Shown: positions 33,766 through 43,201 of the stretch, in pieces
Position numbering within the stretch: position 1 is the first letter of the stretch
Layout: each line of letters opens with the position of its first letter
Source of the DNA: Herbaspirillum huttiense
Lineage (GTDB): Bacteria; Pseudomonadota; Gammaproteobacteria; Burkholderiales; Burkholderiaceae_D
Length of the DNA stretch: 64,000 nt
NCBI RefSeq assembly: GCF_004367745.1
Contig: NZ_CP037993.1
Location: forward strand, 5,270,001 to 5,334,000
Direction of reading: 5' to 3'
Translations under genes and position numbers: made by a program
The notes under the pieces: generated by a model
The model's input: only the letters and a program-made list of their open reading frames with translations
Told to the model about the DNA's origin: nothing
The model's database searches: none

Positions 33766-34830
33766 TTAGTCCCGCACCCCCAAGCGATACACGGTAGTCT
33801 GCCGATACACCTGCCCCGGCCGCAGGATCACCGCTTCGCGCAGCGGCGTGTTGACCTGGTCCGGATAGGACTGCGCCTCCAGGCAGAAGCCATCATGGAT
33901 GGCATACGGCTGCTCGCCCCGCCCCTGTACGCCGGAGAGGAAATTGCCGCTGTAGAACTGCAGCCCGGTCTCGGTGGTGGAGACGCGCAACTCACGCCCC
34001 GACCCCGGCTCGTAGACGCTGGCCACTTCGCGCAGGGTCTGCGCCACACGGCCCTGGCCCGGCTGCGGTTCGTGTTCGCTGCGCAGGCAATAGCAATGGT
34101 CGAAGCCACCGGCCAGCTTCAGTTGCGGATCCGGCCAGTCCAGGCGCGGACCGATGGGGGCCGGCTGGCGGAAATCAAACGCACTGCCGGCCACATCGGC
34201 GCGGCCTTCCGGAATCAGCCTGGCATCGACCTGCAGGTAGCCATCGGCCTCGATGGCGATGATGTGGTCGCGGATGTCGCAGGTGCCACCATTGAGGTTG
34301 AAATACGCATGCGAGGTCAGGTTGATGGGCGTGGCCGCATCGCTGGTGGCGGTGTAATCGATGCGCAACTGGCCCTCGTCATCCAGGCGGTACAGCACCG
34401 ACGCCATCACCGTGCCCGGAAAACCCGCCTGCCCGGCCGGCGAGACCAGCATCAGGCGCAGGCCTTCCGGATCGGGCTGCACCTGCCAGCGCTGGGCATG
34501 GAAACCTTCGCGGCCGCCGTGCAGGTGGTTCTCGCCTTCATTGCAATCGACCTGGTGCGCCACGCCGTCGAGTTCGAAACGGCCGCCCGCGATGCGGTTG
34601 CCCCAGCGCCCGACGATGGCGCCGAAATACGCCGGGTTGTGCGCGTATTGCTCGACCCGCTCAAAGCCCAACAGGACGTCGGCCTCGCGGCCATAGCGAT
34701 CGGGTGCCCACCAGTTGACCATGGTGGCCCCCAGGTCGCTGATGGTCACGCGCATGCCGGTGTGGTTGCGCAAGGTGTAGAGACGGATGCCGTCCGCAGA
34801 AGTGGTGTGGGAGAGGGTGAAGTGCGTCAT
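33766..34830 (-). CDS. galM: Aldose 1-epimerase (mutarotase)
   Basis: A 354-residue GalM-type epimerase that interconverts alpha and beta anomers of sugars. Key family segments are FGAIVGRWGNRIAGGRFELDG near 70-90, ENHLHGGREGFHAQRW with the His base near 104, TSHAYFNLNGG with the second His, DHCYCL near 245 and YSGNFLSG near 293. Its ATG overlaps the xylR stop (ATGA), so it is made from the xylR transcript. In this locus it probably supplies the beta-D-xylopyranose anomer preferred by xylose dehydrogenase. No signal peptide, so it is cytoplasmic. Confidence 0.92.
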   Translation of the reverse strand: MTHFTLSHTTSADGIRLYTLRNHTGMRVTISDLGATMVNWWAPDRYGREADVLLGFERVEQYAHNPAYFGAIVGRWGNRIAGGRFELDGVAHQVDCNEGENHLHGGREGFHAQRWQVQPDPEGLRLMLVSPAGQAGFPGTVMASVLYRLDDEGQLRIDYTATSDAATPINLTSHAYFNLNGGTCDIRDHIIAIEADGYLQVDARLIPEGRADVAGSAFDFRQPAPIGPRLDWPDPQLKLAGGFDHCYCLRSEHEPQPGQGRVAQTLREVASVYEPGSGRELRVSTTETGLQFYSGNFLSGVQGRGEQPYAIHDGFCLEAQSYPDQVNTPLREAVILRPGQVYRQTTVYRLGVRD

Positions 34831-36092
34831 TTTGTGGTGGTAAGAAGGGAGGGCCCCGTGGTTTTCTTCTTGGGCCGGACGGCAGGGGCGGACGGTGCAG
34901 CCGAGCGCTCCAGTCCGGCGGCGAATTGTTCCTGGTACTCCCTGGGCGTGCAGCCCAGTTCGCGTTTGAAGACGGCGTGCAGGTATTGCACGGTGGTGAA
35001 GCCGCAGCTGACGGCGATCTCGGCCGCATGGCTGCCGGCCTGCTCCAGCATGCGCTTGGCGGCTTCCAGCTTGAAGCGCAGGATTTCATCATGCACGCTG
35101 CGGCCGAGCTCGCGGCGGAAATACCATTCCAGCGACGAGCGTGAAATGCCCACGTAATCGGCCACCTGGTCAGTCTTGATGCCCTGGCAGGCGTACTGGC
35201 GGATGAAGTGCAGTGCCTGCATCACGTGCGGATGATTGCGCACCTCGTGGCGGCTGGAGGCCAGTACGTTGATGCCGACCGGCGGCACCATGATGCGCGT
35301 GTCCGGAAAGCGCGCCCCATGCAGCATCTGGTGCAGCAGGTGGGCGGCGGTGCGGCCCATCTCCACGCTGCCCTGGATCACCGAACTCAAGGGGATGCGC
35401 GTCAACACCCGGGCCAGCGGATCATTGTCGATGCCGATCAGCGCCACCTGCTCCGGCACCGCGATGCCGGCGAACAGGCAGGCCTGCAGCAACTGCCGCG
35501 CCCGCGCATCGGTGACGGCGATGATGCCCACCGGCTTGGGCAGGCTGCGCACCCAGGCGATCTGCTGCTCCACGGCGGCATCCCACGATTGCGCGCTGGT
35601 CCCCACGCCGCGATAGATGTGGCCGGTGATGCCATCAGCACCGGTGAGGTCGGTGAAGATGCGCTCGCGCTCCTGCGCCCAGCGATTGCAGGGCGACTCG
35701 GGCAGGCTGTACAGGGCGAAATGCTGCAGGCCGGCTTCGATCAGGTGGTCGTAAGCCAGCTTGACCATCTTGTAGTTGTCGGTGGCTACATAGGGCCGGT
35801 TGGCCGGATATTGCGAAGGGTCGGCATAGGAGCCGCCGATGGCCACCACCGGCAGCTGCACACCTTCCAGCGCGGCGGTCGTCACCGGATCGTCGAAGTC
35901 GGCAATGATGCCGTGCCCGGCCCAGCGCTCGATACCCTGCGGGCGGCAGCGGAAATCCTCCTCCAGGTACAAGTCCCAGGAGGCACGGGTGCTGCTGATG
36001 TATTCGCCGATGCCGGAAATGATTTCCCGATCGAAGATCTTGTTGCCATTGAAGAGCAACGCAATCCGGTGCACCGTGGGGGTTTTTGCCAC
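34827..36092 (-). CDS. xylR: XylR-type xylose regulator (AraC family with LacI-like sensor)
   Basis: A 421-residue regulator. A GTG start is chosen (VAKTPTVHRIALLFNGNK), with AGGAGAC upstream, because it gives the N terminus typical of XylR; longer in-frame starts add 30-odd residues with no counterpart. The sensor domain has LLFNGNKIFDREIISGIGEY, GIIADFDDPV and ALIGIDNDPLARVLT (a periplasmic-binding LacI-like fold). The C-terminal AraC domain has two HTH motifs, KTDQVADYVGISRSSLEWYF and AAEIAVSCGFTTVQYLHAVF. It is divergent from xylFGH and should activate it with D-xylose. The last 25 residues are a Lys/Pro tail. Confidence 0.92.
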   Translation of the reverse strand: MAKTPTVHRIALLFNGNKIFDREIISGIGEYISSTRASWDLYLEEDFRCRPQGIERWAGHGIIADFDDPVTTAALEGVQLPVVAIGGSYADPSQYPANRPYVATDNYKMVKLAYDHLIEAGLQHFALYSLPESPCNRWAQERERIFTDLTGADGITGHIYRGVGTSAQSWDAAVEQQIAWVRSLPKPVGIIAVTDARARQLLQACLFAGIAVPEQVALIGIDNDPLARVLTRIPLSSVIQGSVEMGRTAAHLLHQMLHGARFPDTRIMVPPVGINVLASSRHEVRNHPHVMQALHFIRQYACQGIKTDQVADYVGISRSSLEWYFRRELGRSVHDEILRFKLEAAKRMLEQAGSHAAEIAVSCGFTTVQYLHAVFKRELGCTPREYQEQFAAGLERSAAPSAPAVRPKKKTTGPSLLTTTK

Positions 36093-36416
36093 GCTGTGTC
36101 TCCTGGTTGCCGGCGTCGTCAGGCGCGCCGTTCTTGTATTCGTCGAATTGTAGCGAGCCATCGTCGAAATGACGGATATGTGCTCCTGCAACAAAAAGAA
36201 TCACTAAGCCGTTTGGTGAATTTCGTAATTGTAGAGGGGATTGGCCCGGGGCTAGTATCCCCCTCGCACCATCATGCGGCGTAGACCATTCCTGACAAGC
36301 TCGGCCCCACGCGCCCTTGGAAGCGATTGCCCCAAAACGGGCCACCGGTTCCACCCGGTCACGCCGCTTCAAAAATCATAATCAATTCAAATTCAATTCA
36401 AATCGGAGACTGGACT
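36093..36416. promoter_or_regulatory. xylR-xylF divergent control region with XylR-site candidates
   Basis: A 324-bp region without a gene. Near xylR it has two direct repeats TCGTCGAATTG (36140-36150) and TCGTCGAAATG (36161-36171), spaced 21 bp, two helical turns, which is how AraC-family activators often bind. A related AATTTCGTAATTG stands at 36212-36230. Just before xylF is an AT-rich run with the repeated unit CAATTCAAATT (36380-36402). GGAG lies nine bases before the xylF ATG. Site assignment is by inspection only. Confidence 0.5.
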
Positions 36417-37433
36417 ATGAAGGCAATGCTGAAGAAGACCGTATTGGCGCTGATGACCGTGACCACCCTGTCCATGGTGGCCGGCAGCGCCATGGCCGAC
36501 GCCAAGAATCCCAAGATCGGTTTTTCCATCGATGACCTGCGTGTGGAGCGCTGGGCGCGCGACCGCGACTTCTTCACCGCCGCCGCTGAAAAGCTGGGCG
36601 CCAAGGTCTATGTGCAATCGGCCGATGCCAGCGAGCAACGCCAGATCTCCCAGATCGAGAACCTGATCTCGCGCGGCGTGGACGTGATCGTGATCGTCCC
36701 CTTCAACGCCACGGTCCTGACCAACACCATCAAGGAAGCCAAGAAGGCCGGCATCAAGGTGCTGTCCTATGACCGCCTGATCCTGAATGCCGACGTCGAC
36801 GCCTACATCTCCTTCGACAACGAGAAGGTCGGTGAAATGCAGGCCGAGGGCATCCTGAAGGTCAAGAACAAGGGCAACTTCTTCCTGCTGGGCGGCTCGC
36901 CCACCGACAACAACGCCAAGATGTTCCGCGAAGGCCAGATGAAGGCCCTGAAGCCCTACATCGACAAGGGCGACATCAAGATCGTCGGCCAGCAATGGGT
37001 CAAGGAATGGAACCCGACCGAAGCCCTGTCCATCGTCGAGAATGCGCTGACGGCCAACAACAACAAGATCGATGCCATCGTGGCCTCCAACGACGGCACC
37101 GCCGGTGGCGCGATCCAGGCCCTGGCAGCGCAGAAGCTGGCCGGCAAGGTGCCGGTCTCGGGCCAGGATGCCGACCTGGCCGCCGTCAAGCGCGTGGTCG
37201 CCGGTACCCAGACCATGACCGTCTACAAGCCCCTGAAGCAGATCGCCACCGAAGCGGCCAACCTGTCCGTGCAACTTGCCCGCAACGAGAAGCCGACCTA
37301 CAACGCCCAGTATGACAACGGCTTCAAGAAGGTCGACAGCCTGCTGCTGAAGCCCATCCTGCTGACCAAGGAAAACGTCAAGGTCCTGGTCGATGACGGC
37401 TTCTACACCCAGGCCCAGATCGACGGCCGTTGA
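36417..37433 (+). CDS. xylF: D-xylose ABC transporter substrate-binding protein
   Basis: A 338-residue periplasmic sugar-binding protein with a signal peptide (KTVLALMTVTTLSMVAGSAMA) and mature start near DAKNPKIGFS. The XylF features SIDDLRVERWARDRDFF, DVIVIVPFNATVLTN and NKIDAIVASNDGTAGGAIQAL are clear. The ATG is preferred over longer starts because of the signal peptide and GGAG upstream. It is the first gene of xylFGH, followed by a stem-loop that may keep its transcript in excess over the ATPase gene. Confidence 0.95.
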   Translation: MKAMLKKTVLALMTVTTLSMVAGSAMADAKNPKIGFSIDDLRVERWARDRDFFTAAAEKLGAKVYVQSADASEQRQISQIENLISRGVDVIVIVPFNATVLTNTIKEAKKAGIKVLSYDRLILNADVDAYISFDNEKVGEMQAEGILKVKNKGNFFLLGGSPTDNNAKMFREGQMKALKPYIDKGDIKIVGQQWVKEWNPTEALSIVENALTANNNKIDAIVASNDGTAGGAIQALAAQKLAGKVPVSGQDADLAAVKRVVAGTQTMTVYKPLKQIATEAANLSVQLARNEKPTYNAQYDNGFKKVDSLLLKPILLTKENVKVLVDDGFYTQAQIDGR

Positions 37434-37447
37434 TTCCTGAGTGACGA

Positions 37448-37476
37448 ACGCCGGCTGCCGCAACGGTAGCCGGCGT
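37448..37476 (+). terminator. Intercistronic stem-loop after xylF
   Basis: ACGCCGGCTGCCG pairs with CGGTAGCCGGCGT (one G-U pair) around a CAA loop: a 13-bp stem with no T-run. Such hairpins behind binding-protein genes stabilise the upstream mRNA or attenuate transcription, giving more XylF than XylGH. Confidence 0.65.
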
Positions 37477-37541
37477 CGCTCTCTGCGCCCCCGGCAAGAC
37501 CGCCGGGCGCAGGCTCCAGAGGCTTCTTGGAAAGAACAGGC

Positions 37542-39098
37542 ATGTCCGAGTATCTGTTAGAAATGAAAGGCATCGTCAAGAGCTTTGGCGGTGTGCGTGC
37601 CCTGGACGGCATCGACATCAAGATCCGCCCCGGCGAATGCGTGGGCCTGTGCGGTGAAAACGGCGCGGGCAAATCGACGCTGATGAAGATCCTCTCCGGC
37701 GTCTATCCCCATGGCACCTGGGATGGCGAAATCCTGTGGGACGGCAAGCCGCTGCAGGCCCATTCGGTGCGTGACACCGAAGCCGCCGGCATCGTCATCA
37801 TCCACCAGGAACTGATGCTGGTGCCCGAGCTGTCGGTGGCCGAGAACATTTTCATGGGCCACGAGATCACCCTGCCGGGTGGCCGCATGAACTACCCCGC
37901 CATGTATCGCCGCGCCGAAGAACTGATGCGCGAGCTGAACATGCCCGACATCAACGTGGCCCTGCCGGTCTCGCAATATGGCGGTGGCCACCAGCAACTG
38001 GTGGAAATCGCCAAGGCGCTCAACAAGGATGCGCGCCTGCTGATCCTGGACGAACCCTCGTCGTCGCTGACCGCCTCCGAAATCGCGGTGCTGCTGAAGA
38101 TCATCAAGGACTTGAAAGCGCGCGGCGTGGCCTGCGTCTACATCTCGCACAAGCTCGACGAAGTGGCCGAGATCTGCGACACCATCTCGGTGATCCGCGA
38201 TGGCAAGCACATCGCCACCACGCCCATGCAGGACATGGATGTGGACAAGATCATCACCCAGATGGTCGGCCGCGAAATCACCGCCATGTACCCGGAGCGC
38301 AATCACGCCATCGGCGAAGTGGTGCTGGAAGCCCGCAACATCACCTGCTACGACATCGACAATCCGCGCCGCAAGCGTGTCGATGACGTCTCCTTTTCGG
38401 TGCGCCGGGGCGAGATCCTGGGCATTGCCGGACTGGTAGGTGCAGGACGCACCGAACTGGTCTCGGCCATCTTCGGCGCCTATCGCGGACGTTACGAGGG
38501 GCAGGTGCTGCTCGAAGGCAAGCAGGCCGATACCGGCTCGCCCCTGAAGTCCATCCGCCAGGGCCTGTGCATGGTGCCGGAAGACCGCAAGCACCATGGC
38601 ATCGTGCCGGACCTGGATGTGGGCCAGAACATCACGCTGACCGTGCTCAACCGCTTCTCGCGCGGCACCCGCATCGACAGCAGCGCCGAACTGAAGACCA
38701 TCCAGGGCGAGATCAGCCGCCTGCGCGTGAAGACCGCCTCGCCCTTCCTGCCCATCACCGGACTCTCGGGTGGCAACCAGCAGAAGGCGGTACTCTCCAA
38801 GATGCTGCTGGCCCAGCCCAAAGTATTAATTCTGGACGAACCCACGCGCGGCGTGGACGTGGGGGCCAAGGCCGAGATCTACCGGCTCATTTCGGAGCTG
38901 GCCAAGCTGGGCCTGGCCATCATCATGGTGTCCTCGGAACTGGCCGAAGTACTGGGCGTGTCGGATCGCGTGCTGGTCATCGGCGAAGGCAAACTGCGCG
39001 GCGACTTCGTCAACGACAACCTCAGCCAGGAAACCGTGCTGGCCGCTGCCATCAACCAGCCCGTCCCGCAAGCGTCCCCACGCGCGGTGGCGGTCTGA
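37542..39098 (+). CDS. xylG: D-xylose ABC transporter ATP-binding protein
   Basis: A 518-residue tandem ATPase. The N-terminal half has Walker [10 protein letters not shown] at 38-46, [16 protein letters not shown] as an untypical signature loop, and [12 protein letters not shown]. The C-terminal half lacks a normal Walker A ([13 protein letters not shown]), has the signature [13 protein letters not shown] and Walker [15 protein letters not shown]. This layout is typical of XylG/RbsA/MglA ATPases. The ATG giving [17 protein letters not shown] is used, with AAAGAA ahead of it. Confidence 0.95.
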   Translation: MSEYLLEMKGIVKSFGGVRALDGIDIKIRPGECVGLCGENGAGKSTLMKILSGVYPHGTWDGEILWDGKPLQAHSVRDTEAAGIVIIHQELMLVPELSVAENIFMGHEITLPGGRMNYPAMYRRAEELMRELNMPDINVALPVSQYGGGHQQLVEIAKALNKDARLLILDEPSSSLTASEIAVLLKIIKDLKARGVACVYISHKLDEVAEICDTISVIRDGKHIATTPMQDMDVDKIITQMVGREITAMYPERNHAIGEVVLEARNITCYDIDNPRRKRVDDVSFSVRRGEILGIAGLVGAGRTELVSAIFGAYRGRYEGQVLLEGKQADTGSPLKSIRQGLCMVPEDRKHHGIVPDLDVGQNITLTVLNRFSRGTRIDSSAELKTIQGEISRLRVKTASPFLPITGLSGGNQQKAVLSKMLLAQPKVLILDEPTRGVDVGAKAEIYRLISELAKLGLAIIMVSSELAEVLGVSDRVLVIGEGKLRGDFVNDNLSQETVLAAAINQPVPQASPRAVAV

Positions 39099-39123
39099 CA
39101 CAACATCACAAGGTGAATTCGGT

Positions 39124-40314
39124 ATGACTACAAGCAATCTGAGCAGCGCCAGCGGCGCTGCCATGGGTGGAGCAGGCGGCATGGCCAACCTGAAGCTGGT
39201 GTTTCGCCGCTACAAGATCATCGCGCTGTTGATCGCCATCGCCATCATCTGGGGCTTCTTCAGCTTCATGACCGATGGCGGTTTCCTCACGCCCCGCAAT
39301 CTGTCGAACCTGCTGCGCCAGATGTCGGTGACCGGCATCCTCGCCTGTGGCATGGTGCTGGTCATCATCGCCGGTGAAATCGACCTCTCGGTGGGTTCGC
39401 TGCTTGGCCTGCTGGGCGGCATCGCCGCGCTGCTGGACGTGAGCCATCACCTGCCGCTCGCGCTGAACCTGGTGCTGGCGCTGGGCTTCGGCCTGGGGCT
39501 GGGCCTGTTGAACGGCTACCTGACCGCTTACCTCGGCATTCCCTCCTTCATCGTCGGCCTGGGCGGCATGCTGGCCTTCCGCGGCATCCTGCTGGGCATT
39601 ACCGGCGGCCTCACCATTGCGCCGGTGTCGGACAACATGGTCTATCTGGGCCAGGGTTACCTGCCGCCACAGATCGGCGTGGCGCTGGGCATCGCCTTGT
39701 TCGTGCTGGCGGTGGCGCTCACGTGGATGAGCCGCGTCAACCGCAGCCGTCACGGCCTGCCGCTGGCGGCCCTCTGGCGCGATGGCTTGAAGGTGCTGGT
39801 GATCGGCGCGGTACTGCTGGCCTTCGTGCGCACGCTCAACAGCTATGACGGCATCCCCGTGCCGGTGCTGCTGTTGCTGGGGCTGCTGGGCCTGTTCAGC
39901 TACGTGAGCACGCAGACCGTGTTCGGCCGCCGCATCTATTCGGTGGGCAGCAACATGGAAGCCACCCGCCTGTCGGGCGTGAACGTGCAGGCCGTCAAGC
40001 TGTGGGTGTTCGGCATCATGGGCCTGATGTGCGCACTGGCCGGTCTGGTCAACACCGCCCGCCTGGCTGCAGGCTCGCCGTCGGCGGGCAACATGGGCGA
40101 ACTCGATGCGATTGCAGCCTGCTTCATCGGCGGCACGTCCATGCGCGGCGGCTCCGGCACCATCTATGGCGCGCTCATCGGTGCACTGGTGATGGCCAGC
40201 CTCGACAACGGCATGTCCATGCTGGACGTGGGCACCTACTGGCAGATGATCGTCAAGGGCAGCATCCTGGTGCTGGCGGTGTGGGTCGACGTGAGTACCC
40301 GTTCGGGTCGCTGA
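39124..40314 (+). CDS. xylH: D-xylose ABC transporter permease
   Basis: A 396-residue inner-membrane permease of the BPD_transp_2 class with about ten hydrophobic segments. Typical XylH segments are TPRNLSNLLRQMSVTGILACGMV, EIDLSVGSLLGLLGGIAALLD and GRRIYSVGSNMEATRLSGVNV, with AACFIGGTSMRGGSGTIYGALIGALVM near the C terminus. It starts 25 bp after xylG with AAGGTG upstream and is followed by the REP-like element. Confidence 0.95.
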   Translation: MTTSNLSSASGAAMGGAGGMANLKLVFRRYKIIALLIAIAIIWGFFSFMTDGGFLTPRNLSNLLRQMSVTGILACGMVLVIIAGEIDLSVGSLLGLLGGIAALLDVSHHLPLALNLVLALGFGLGLGLLNGYLTAYLGIPSFIVGLGGMLAFRGILLGITGGLTIAPVSDNMVYLGQGYLPPQIGVALGIALFVLAVALTWMSRVNRSRHGLPLAALWRDGLKVLVIGAVLLAFVRTLNSYDGIPVPVLLLLGLLGLFSYVSTQTVFGRRIYSVGSNMEATRLSGVNVQAVKLWVFGIMGLMCALAGLVNTARLAAGSPSAGNMGELDAIAACFIGGTSMRGGSGTIYGALIGALVMASLDNGMSMLDVGTYWQMIVKGSILVLAVWVDVSTRSGR

Positions 40315-40338
40315 TCAAAATGACGCGATGAACCGAGA

Positions 40339-40431
40339 CCGTTCGGACTGAGTAGCGGCATAGCCGCGTATCGAAGGCGCACCAGCAGTAGCGCCTTCGA
40401 TACGGCCCAAGGGCCTACTCAGTCCGAACGG
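40339..40431. repeat. REP-like element: two inverted copies of a palindromic unit
   Basis: A 93-bp structure with left arm 40339-40380, a 10-base spacer and right arm 40391-40431. The outer parts (CCGTTCGGACTGAGTAG) and inner parts (GTATCGAAGGCGC) are exact reverse complements. Each arm also has its own small hairpin, CGGCATAGCCG on the left and GGCCCAAGGGCC on the right. These two differ in sequence but both pair. It lies 24 bp after xylH and resembles intergenic palindromes that are repeated in many proteobacterial genomes. Likely roles are 3' mRNA protection of xylFGH or termination. Confidence 0.85.
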
Positions 40432-40527
40432 AATGAGATGAGGAAGCAATTCTTTTTCATCTCTGAATGAACTGATCAATTTTCCGGGTCGCATCTGCGG
40501 CCCATCCTATCCTCTGGAGCATCAAGC

Positions 40528-41319
40528 ATGACCGCAGCTACCCCCACCGTCTTCGAACACGCCCTCTATCGTAGCCTCGCCGGCAAGCGGGTCGTCATCA
40601 CCGGCGGCGGCAGCGGCATCGGTGCGGCGCTGGTGGAAGCCTTCGTCGGGCAAGGGGCGCAGGTGTGCTTCCTCGATATCGCCACCGAACCGTCGGAGGC
40701 ACTGGTGGCCTCGCTCAAGGATGCCGCCGTGGCACCGCGCTTCTTCCCCTGCAACCTGATGAACCTGGAAGCCCTGCGCGCCACCTTCACCGAGATCGAG
40801 ACCGTCATGGGCGGCGTCGACATCCTCATCAACAACGCCGCCAATGATGACCGCCACAAGAGCGAAGACGTCACCCCCGCCTACTGGGATGAACGCCTGG
40901 CCGTGAACCTGCGCCACCAGTTCTTCTGCGCCCAGGCGGTGCTGCCGGGCATGCGGGAACGCAAGGCCGGGGTGATCCTCAACTTCGGTTCGATCTCATG
41001 GCACCTGGGCCTGCCCGACCTGACGCTGTACATGACCGCCAAGGCCGGCATCGAAGGCATGACCCACGGCATGGCGCGCGACTTTGGCCGCGATGGCGTG
41101 CGCGTCAATGCCATCATCCCGGGGGCCATCCGCACCCCGCGCCAGACGCTGCTCTGGCACACCCCTGAAGAAGAGGCGAAAATCCTGGCTGCGCAATGCC
41201 TGCCGGTCCGTGTCGATCCGCATGATGTCGCGGCGCTCGCGCTGTTCCTGTCCTCCGACAGCGGTGCCAAGTGTACCGGCCGCGAGTACTACGTCGATGC
41301 CGGCTGGCTGGGCGCGTAA
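40528..41319 (+). CDS. xylB: D-xylose 1-dehydrogenase (SDR family)
   Basis: A 263-residue short-chain dehydrogenase closely resembling Caulobacter XylB, which oxidises D-xylose to D-xylonolactone with NAD. The cofactor loop is VVITGGGSGIGAAL near 22-35, followed by NNAANDDRHKSEDVTPAYWDE with the characteristic NDDRHK. The catalytic Ser is in FGSISWHLGLPDL and the YxxxK motif in YMTAKAG. GGAG lies upstream of the ATG. The gene starts the catabolic part of the locus, 97 bp after the REP-like element. The symbol follows Caulobacter use and does not mean xylulokinase. Confidence 0.92.
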   Translation: MTAATPTVFEHALYRSLAGKRVVITGGGSGIGAALVEAFVGQGAQVCFLDIATEPSEALVASLKDAAVAPRFFPCNLMNLEALRATFTEIETVMGGVDILINNAANDDRHKSEDVTPAYWDERLAVNLRHQFFCAQAVLPGMRERKAGVILNFGSISWHLGLPDLTLYMTAKAGIEGMTHGMARDFGRDGVRVNAIIPGAIRTPRQTLLWHTPEEEAKILAAQCLPVRVDPHDVAALALFLSSDSGAKCTGREYYVDAGWLGA

Positions 41320-41352
41320 CTTATCCACACGCCTTTCGGCCCAGAGGAATCC

Positions 41353-43137
41353 ATGAACAAGCCACACGCCACACCCCGTCGCTTCCGCTCCCAGGACTGG
41401 TTCGACAATCCGGACCACATCGACATGACGGCGCTCTACCTGGAGCGCTTCATGAACTACGGCATCACCGCCGAAGAATTGCGCTCGGGCCGTCCCATCA
41501 TCGGCATCGCCCAGAGCGGCAGCGACATCAGCCCCTGCAACCGCATCCACCTGGAGCTGGCCAAGCGGGTGCGCGATGGCATCCGCGATGCGGGCGGCAT
41601 TCCCATGGAATTCCCGCTGCATCCGATCTTCGAGAACTGCCGCCGTCCGACCGCCGCCATCGACCGCAACCTGGCCTACCTGGGCCTGGTGGAAATCCTG
41701 CATGGCTACCCCATCGATGCCGTGGTGCTCACCACCGGCTGCGACAAGACCACGCCCTCGCAGATCATGGCGGCAGCGACCGTCGATATCCCGGCCATCG
41801 TGCTTTCCGGCGGCCCCATGCTGGACGGCTGGATGGATGGCGAACTGGTGGGCTCCGGATCGGCCATCTGGAAGGGCCGCAAGCTGCTCTCGGCAGGTGC
41901 CATCGACAACGAGAAATTCCTGGAGATCGCCGCCGCATCGGCCCCCTCCTCCGGTCACTGCAACACCATGGGCACCGCCTCCACCATGAACGCCATGGCC
42001 GAGGCGCTGGGCATGTCGCTCACCGGCTGCTCGGCCATCCCCGCCCCCTATCGCGAACGCGGCCAGATGGCCTATGAAACCGGCCGCCGCATCGTCGGCA
42101 TGGCCTATGAAGACCTGCGTCCCTCAGCGATCCTGACGCGCGAGGCCTTCCTCGATGCCATCGTGGTCAATGCCGCCATCGGCGGCTCCACCAATGCCCA
42201 GCCGCACATCATGGCCATGGCGCGCCATGCGGGCGTGGAGCTGCATTCGGAAGACTGGATGAAGTATGGTTATGACGTGCCGCTGCTGCTGAACATGCAG
42301 CCGGCCGGCAAGTACCTGGGTGAACGATTCCACCGCGCCGGCGGCGTACCGGCCATCATGTGGGAACTGCAGCAGGCCGGCAAGCTGCGCGCCGAGCGCA
42401 TCACCGCTACCGGCAAGACCATGGCCGAGAATCTGCAGGGCCGTGCATCGAACGACCGGGAAATGATTTACGCATTTTCCGCCCCGCTGCGCGAGCGCGC
42501 CGGTTTCCTGGTGTTGAAGGGCAACCTGTTCGACTTCGCCATCATGAAGACCAGCGTCATTTCGGAAACCTTCCGCGAGCGTTATCTCAGCACGCCCGGC
42601 CAGGAAAATATCTTCGAATGCCGCGCCGTGGTCTTCGATGGCTCGGACGACTACCACGCCCGCATCAACGACCCCGCACTGCAGATCGACGAAAACACGC
42701 TGCTGGCCATTCGCGGCGCCGGGCCGGTCGGCTGGCCCGGTTCGGCCGAGGTGGTCAACATGCAGCCGCCCGATGCGCTCATCAAGCGCGGCATCTCGAC
42801 CCTGCCCACGCTGGGCGATGGCCGCCAGTCCGGCACTTCCGACAGTCCCTCCATCCTCAATGCATCGCCCGAGAGCGCCGTCGGTGGCGGTCTGGCGTAT
42901 CTGCGCGATGGCGACCGCGTGCGCATCGATCTCAACACCGGAGAATGCAACATGCTCATCAGCGAGGAAGAACTGGCGCGCCGCAAGAGCGAAGGCATTC
43001 CGCCGGTGCCGCCCAGCCAGACACCCTGGCAGGAAATCTATCGCAGCACGGTCGGCCAGCTGGAGACCGGTGCCTGCATGGAGCTGGCCCTGAAGTATCA
43101 GGGCGTGGCGCAGACCCTGCCACGGCACAATCACTGA
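41353..43137 (+). CDS. xylD: D-xylonate dehydratase (IlvD/Edd family)
   Basis: A 594-residue dehydratase, nearly the length and order of Caulobacter XylD. Iron-sulfur ligand Cys residues are seen in DISPCNRIH, TTGCDKTTPSQ and TGCSAIPAPYRERG. Others of note are RFMNYGITAEELRSGRP near 31-47, SSGHCNTMGTASTMNA near 198, and the C-terminal KYQGVAQTLPRHNH. It removes water from D-xylonate to give 2-dehydro-3-deoxy-D-pentonate. It is 33 bp behind xylose dehydrogenase. The genes for the next steps (2-keto-3-deoxypentonate dehydratase plus semialdehyde dehydrogenase, or an aldolase) are not in the window. Confidence 0.95.
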   Translation: MNKPHATPRRFRSQDWFDNPDHIDMTALYLERFMNYGITAEELRSGRPIIGIAQSGSDISPCNRIHLELAKRVRDGIRDAGGIPMEFPLHPIFENCRRPTAAIDRNLAYLGLVEILHGYPIDAVVLTTGCDKTTPSQIMAAATVDIPAIVLSGGPMLDGWMDGELVGSGSAIWKGRKLLSAGAIDNEKFLEIAAASAPSSGHCNTMGTASTMNAMAEALGMSLTGCSAIPAPYRERGQMAYETGRRIVGMAYEDLRPSAILTREAFLDAIVVNAAIGGSTNAQPHIMAMARHAGVELHSEDWMKYGYDVPLLLNMQPAGKYLGERFHRAGGVPAIMWELQQAGKLRAERITATGKTMAENLQGRASNDREMIYAFSAPLRERAGFLVLKGNLFDFAIMKTSVISETFRERYLSTPGQENIFECRAVVFDGSDDYHARINDPALQIDENTLLAIRGAGPVGWPGSAEVVNMQPPDALIKRGISTLPTLGDGRQSGTSDSPSILNASPESAVGGGLAYLRDGDRVRIDLNTGECNMLISEEELARRKSEGIPPVPPSQTPWQEIYRSTVGQLETGACMELALKYQGVAQTLPRHNH

Positions 43138-43201
43138 CATGCTGACCCTGCATCGTGAATTGCGCATGCCACCGGCCCCGGTGAGAAGGATCAAGGGGCC
43201 G

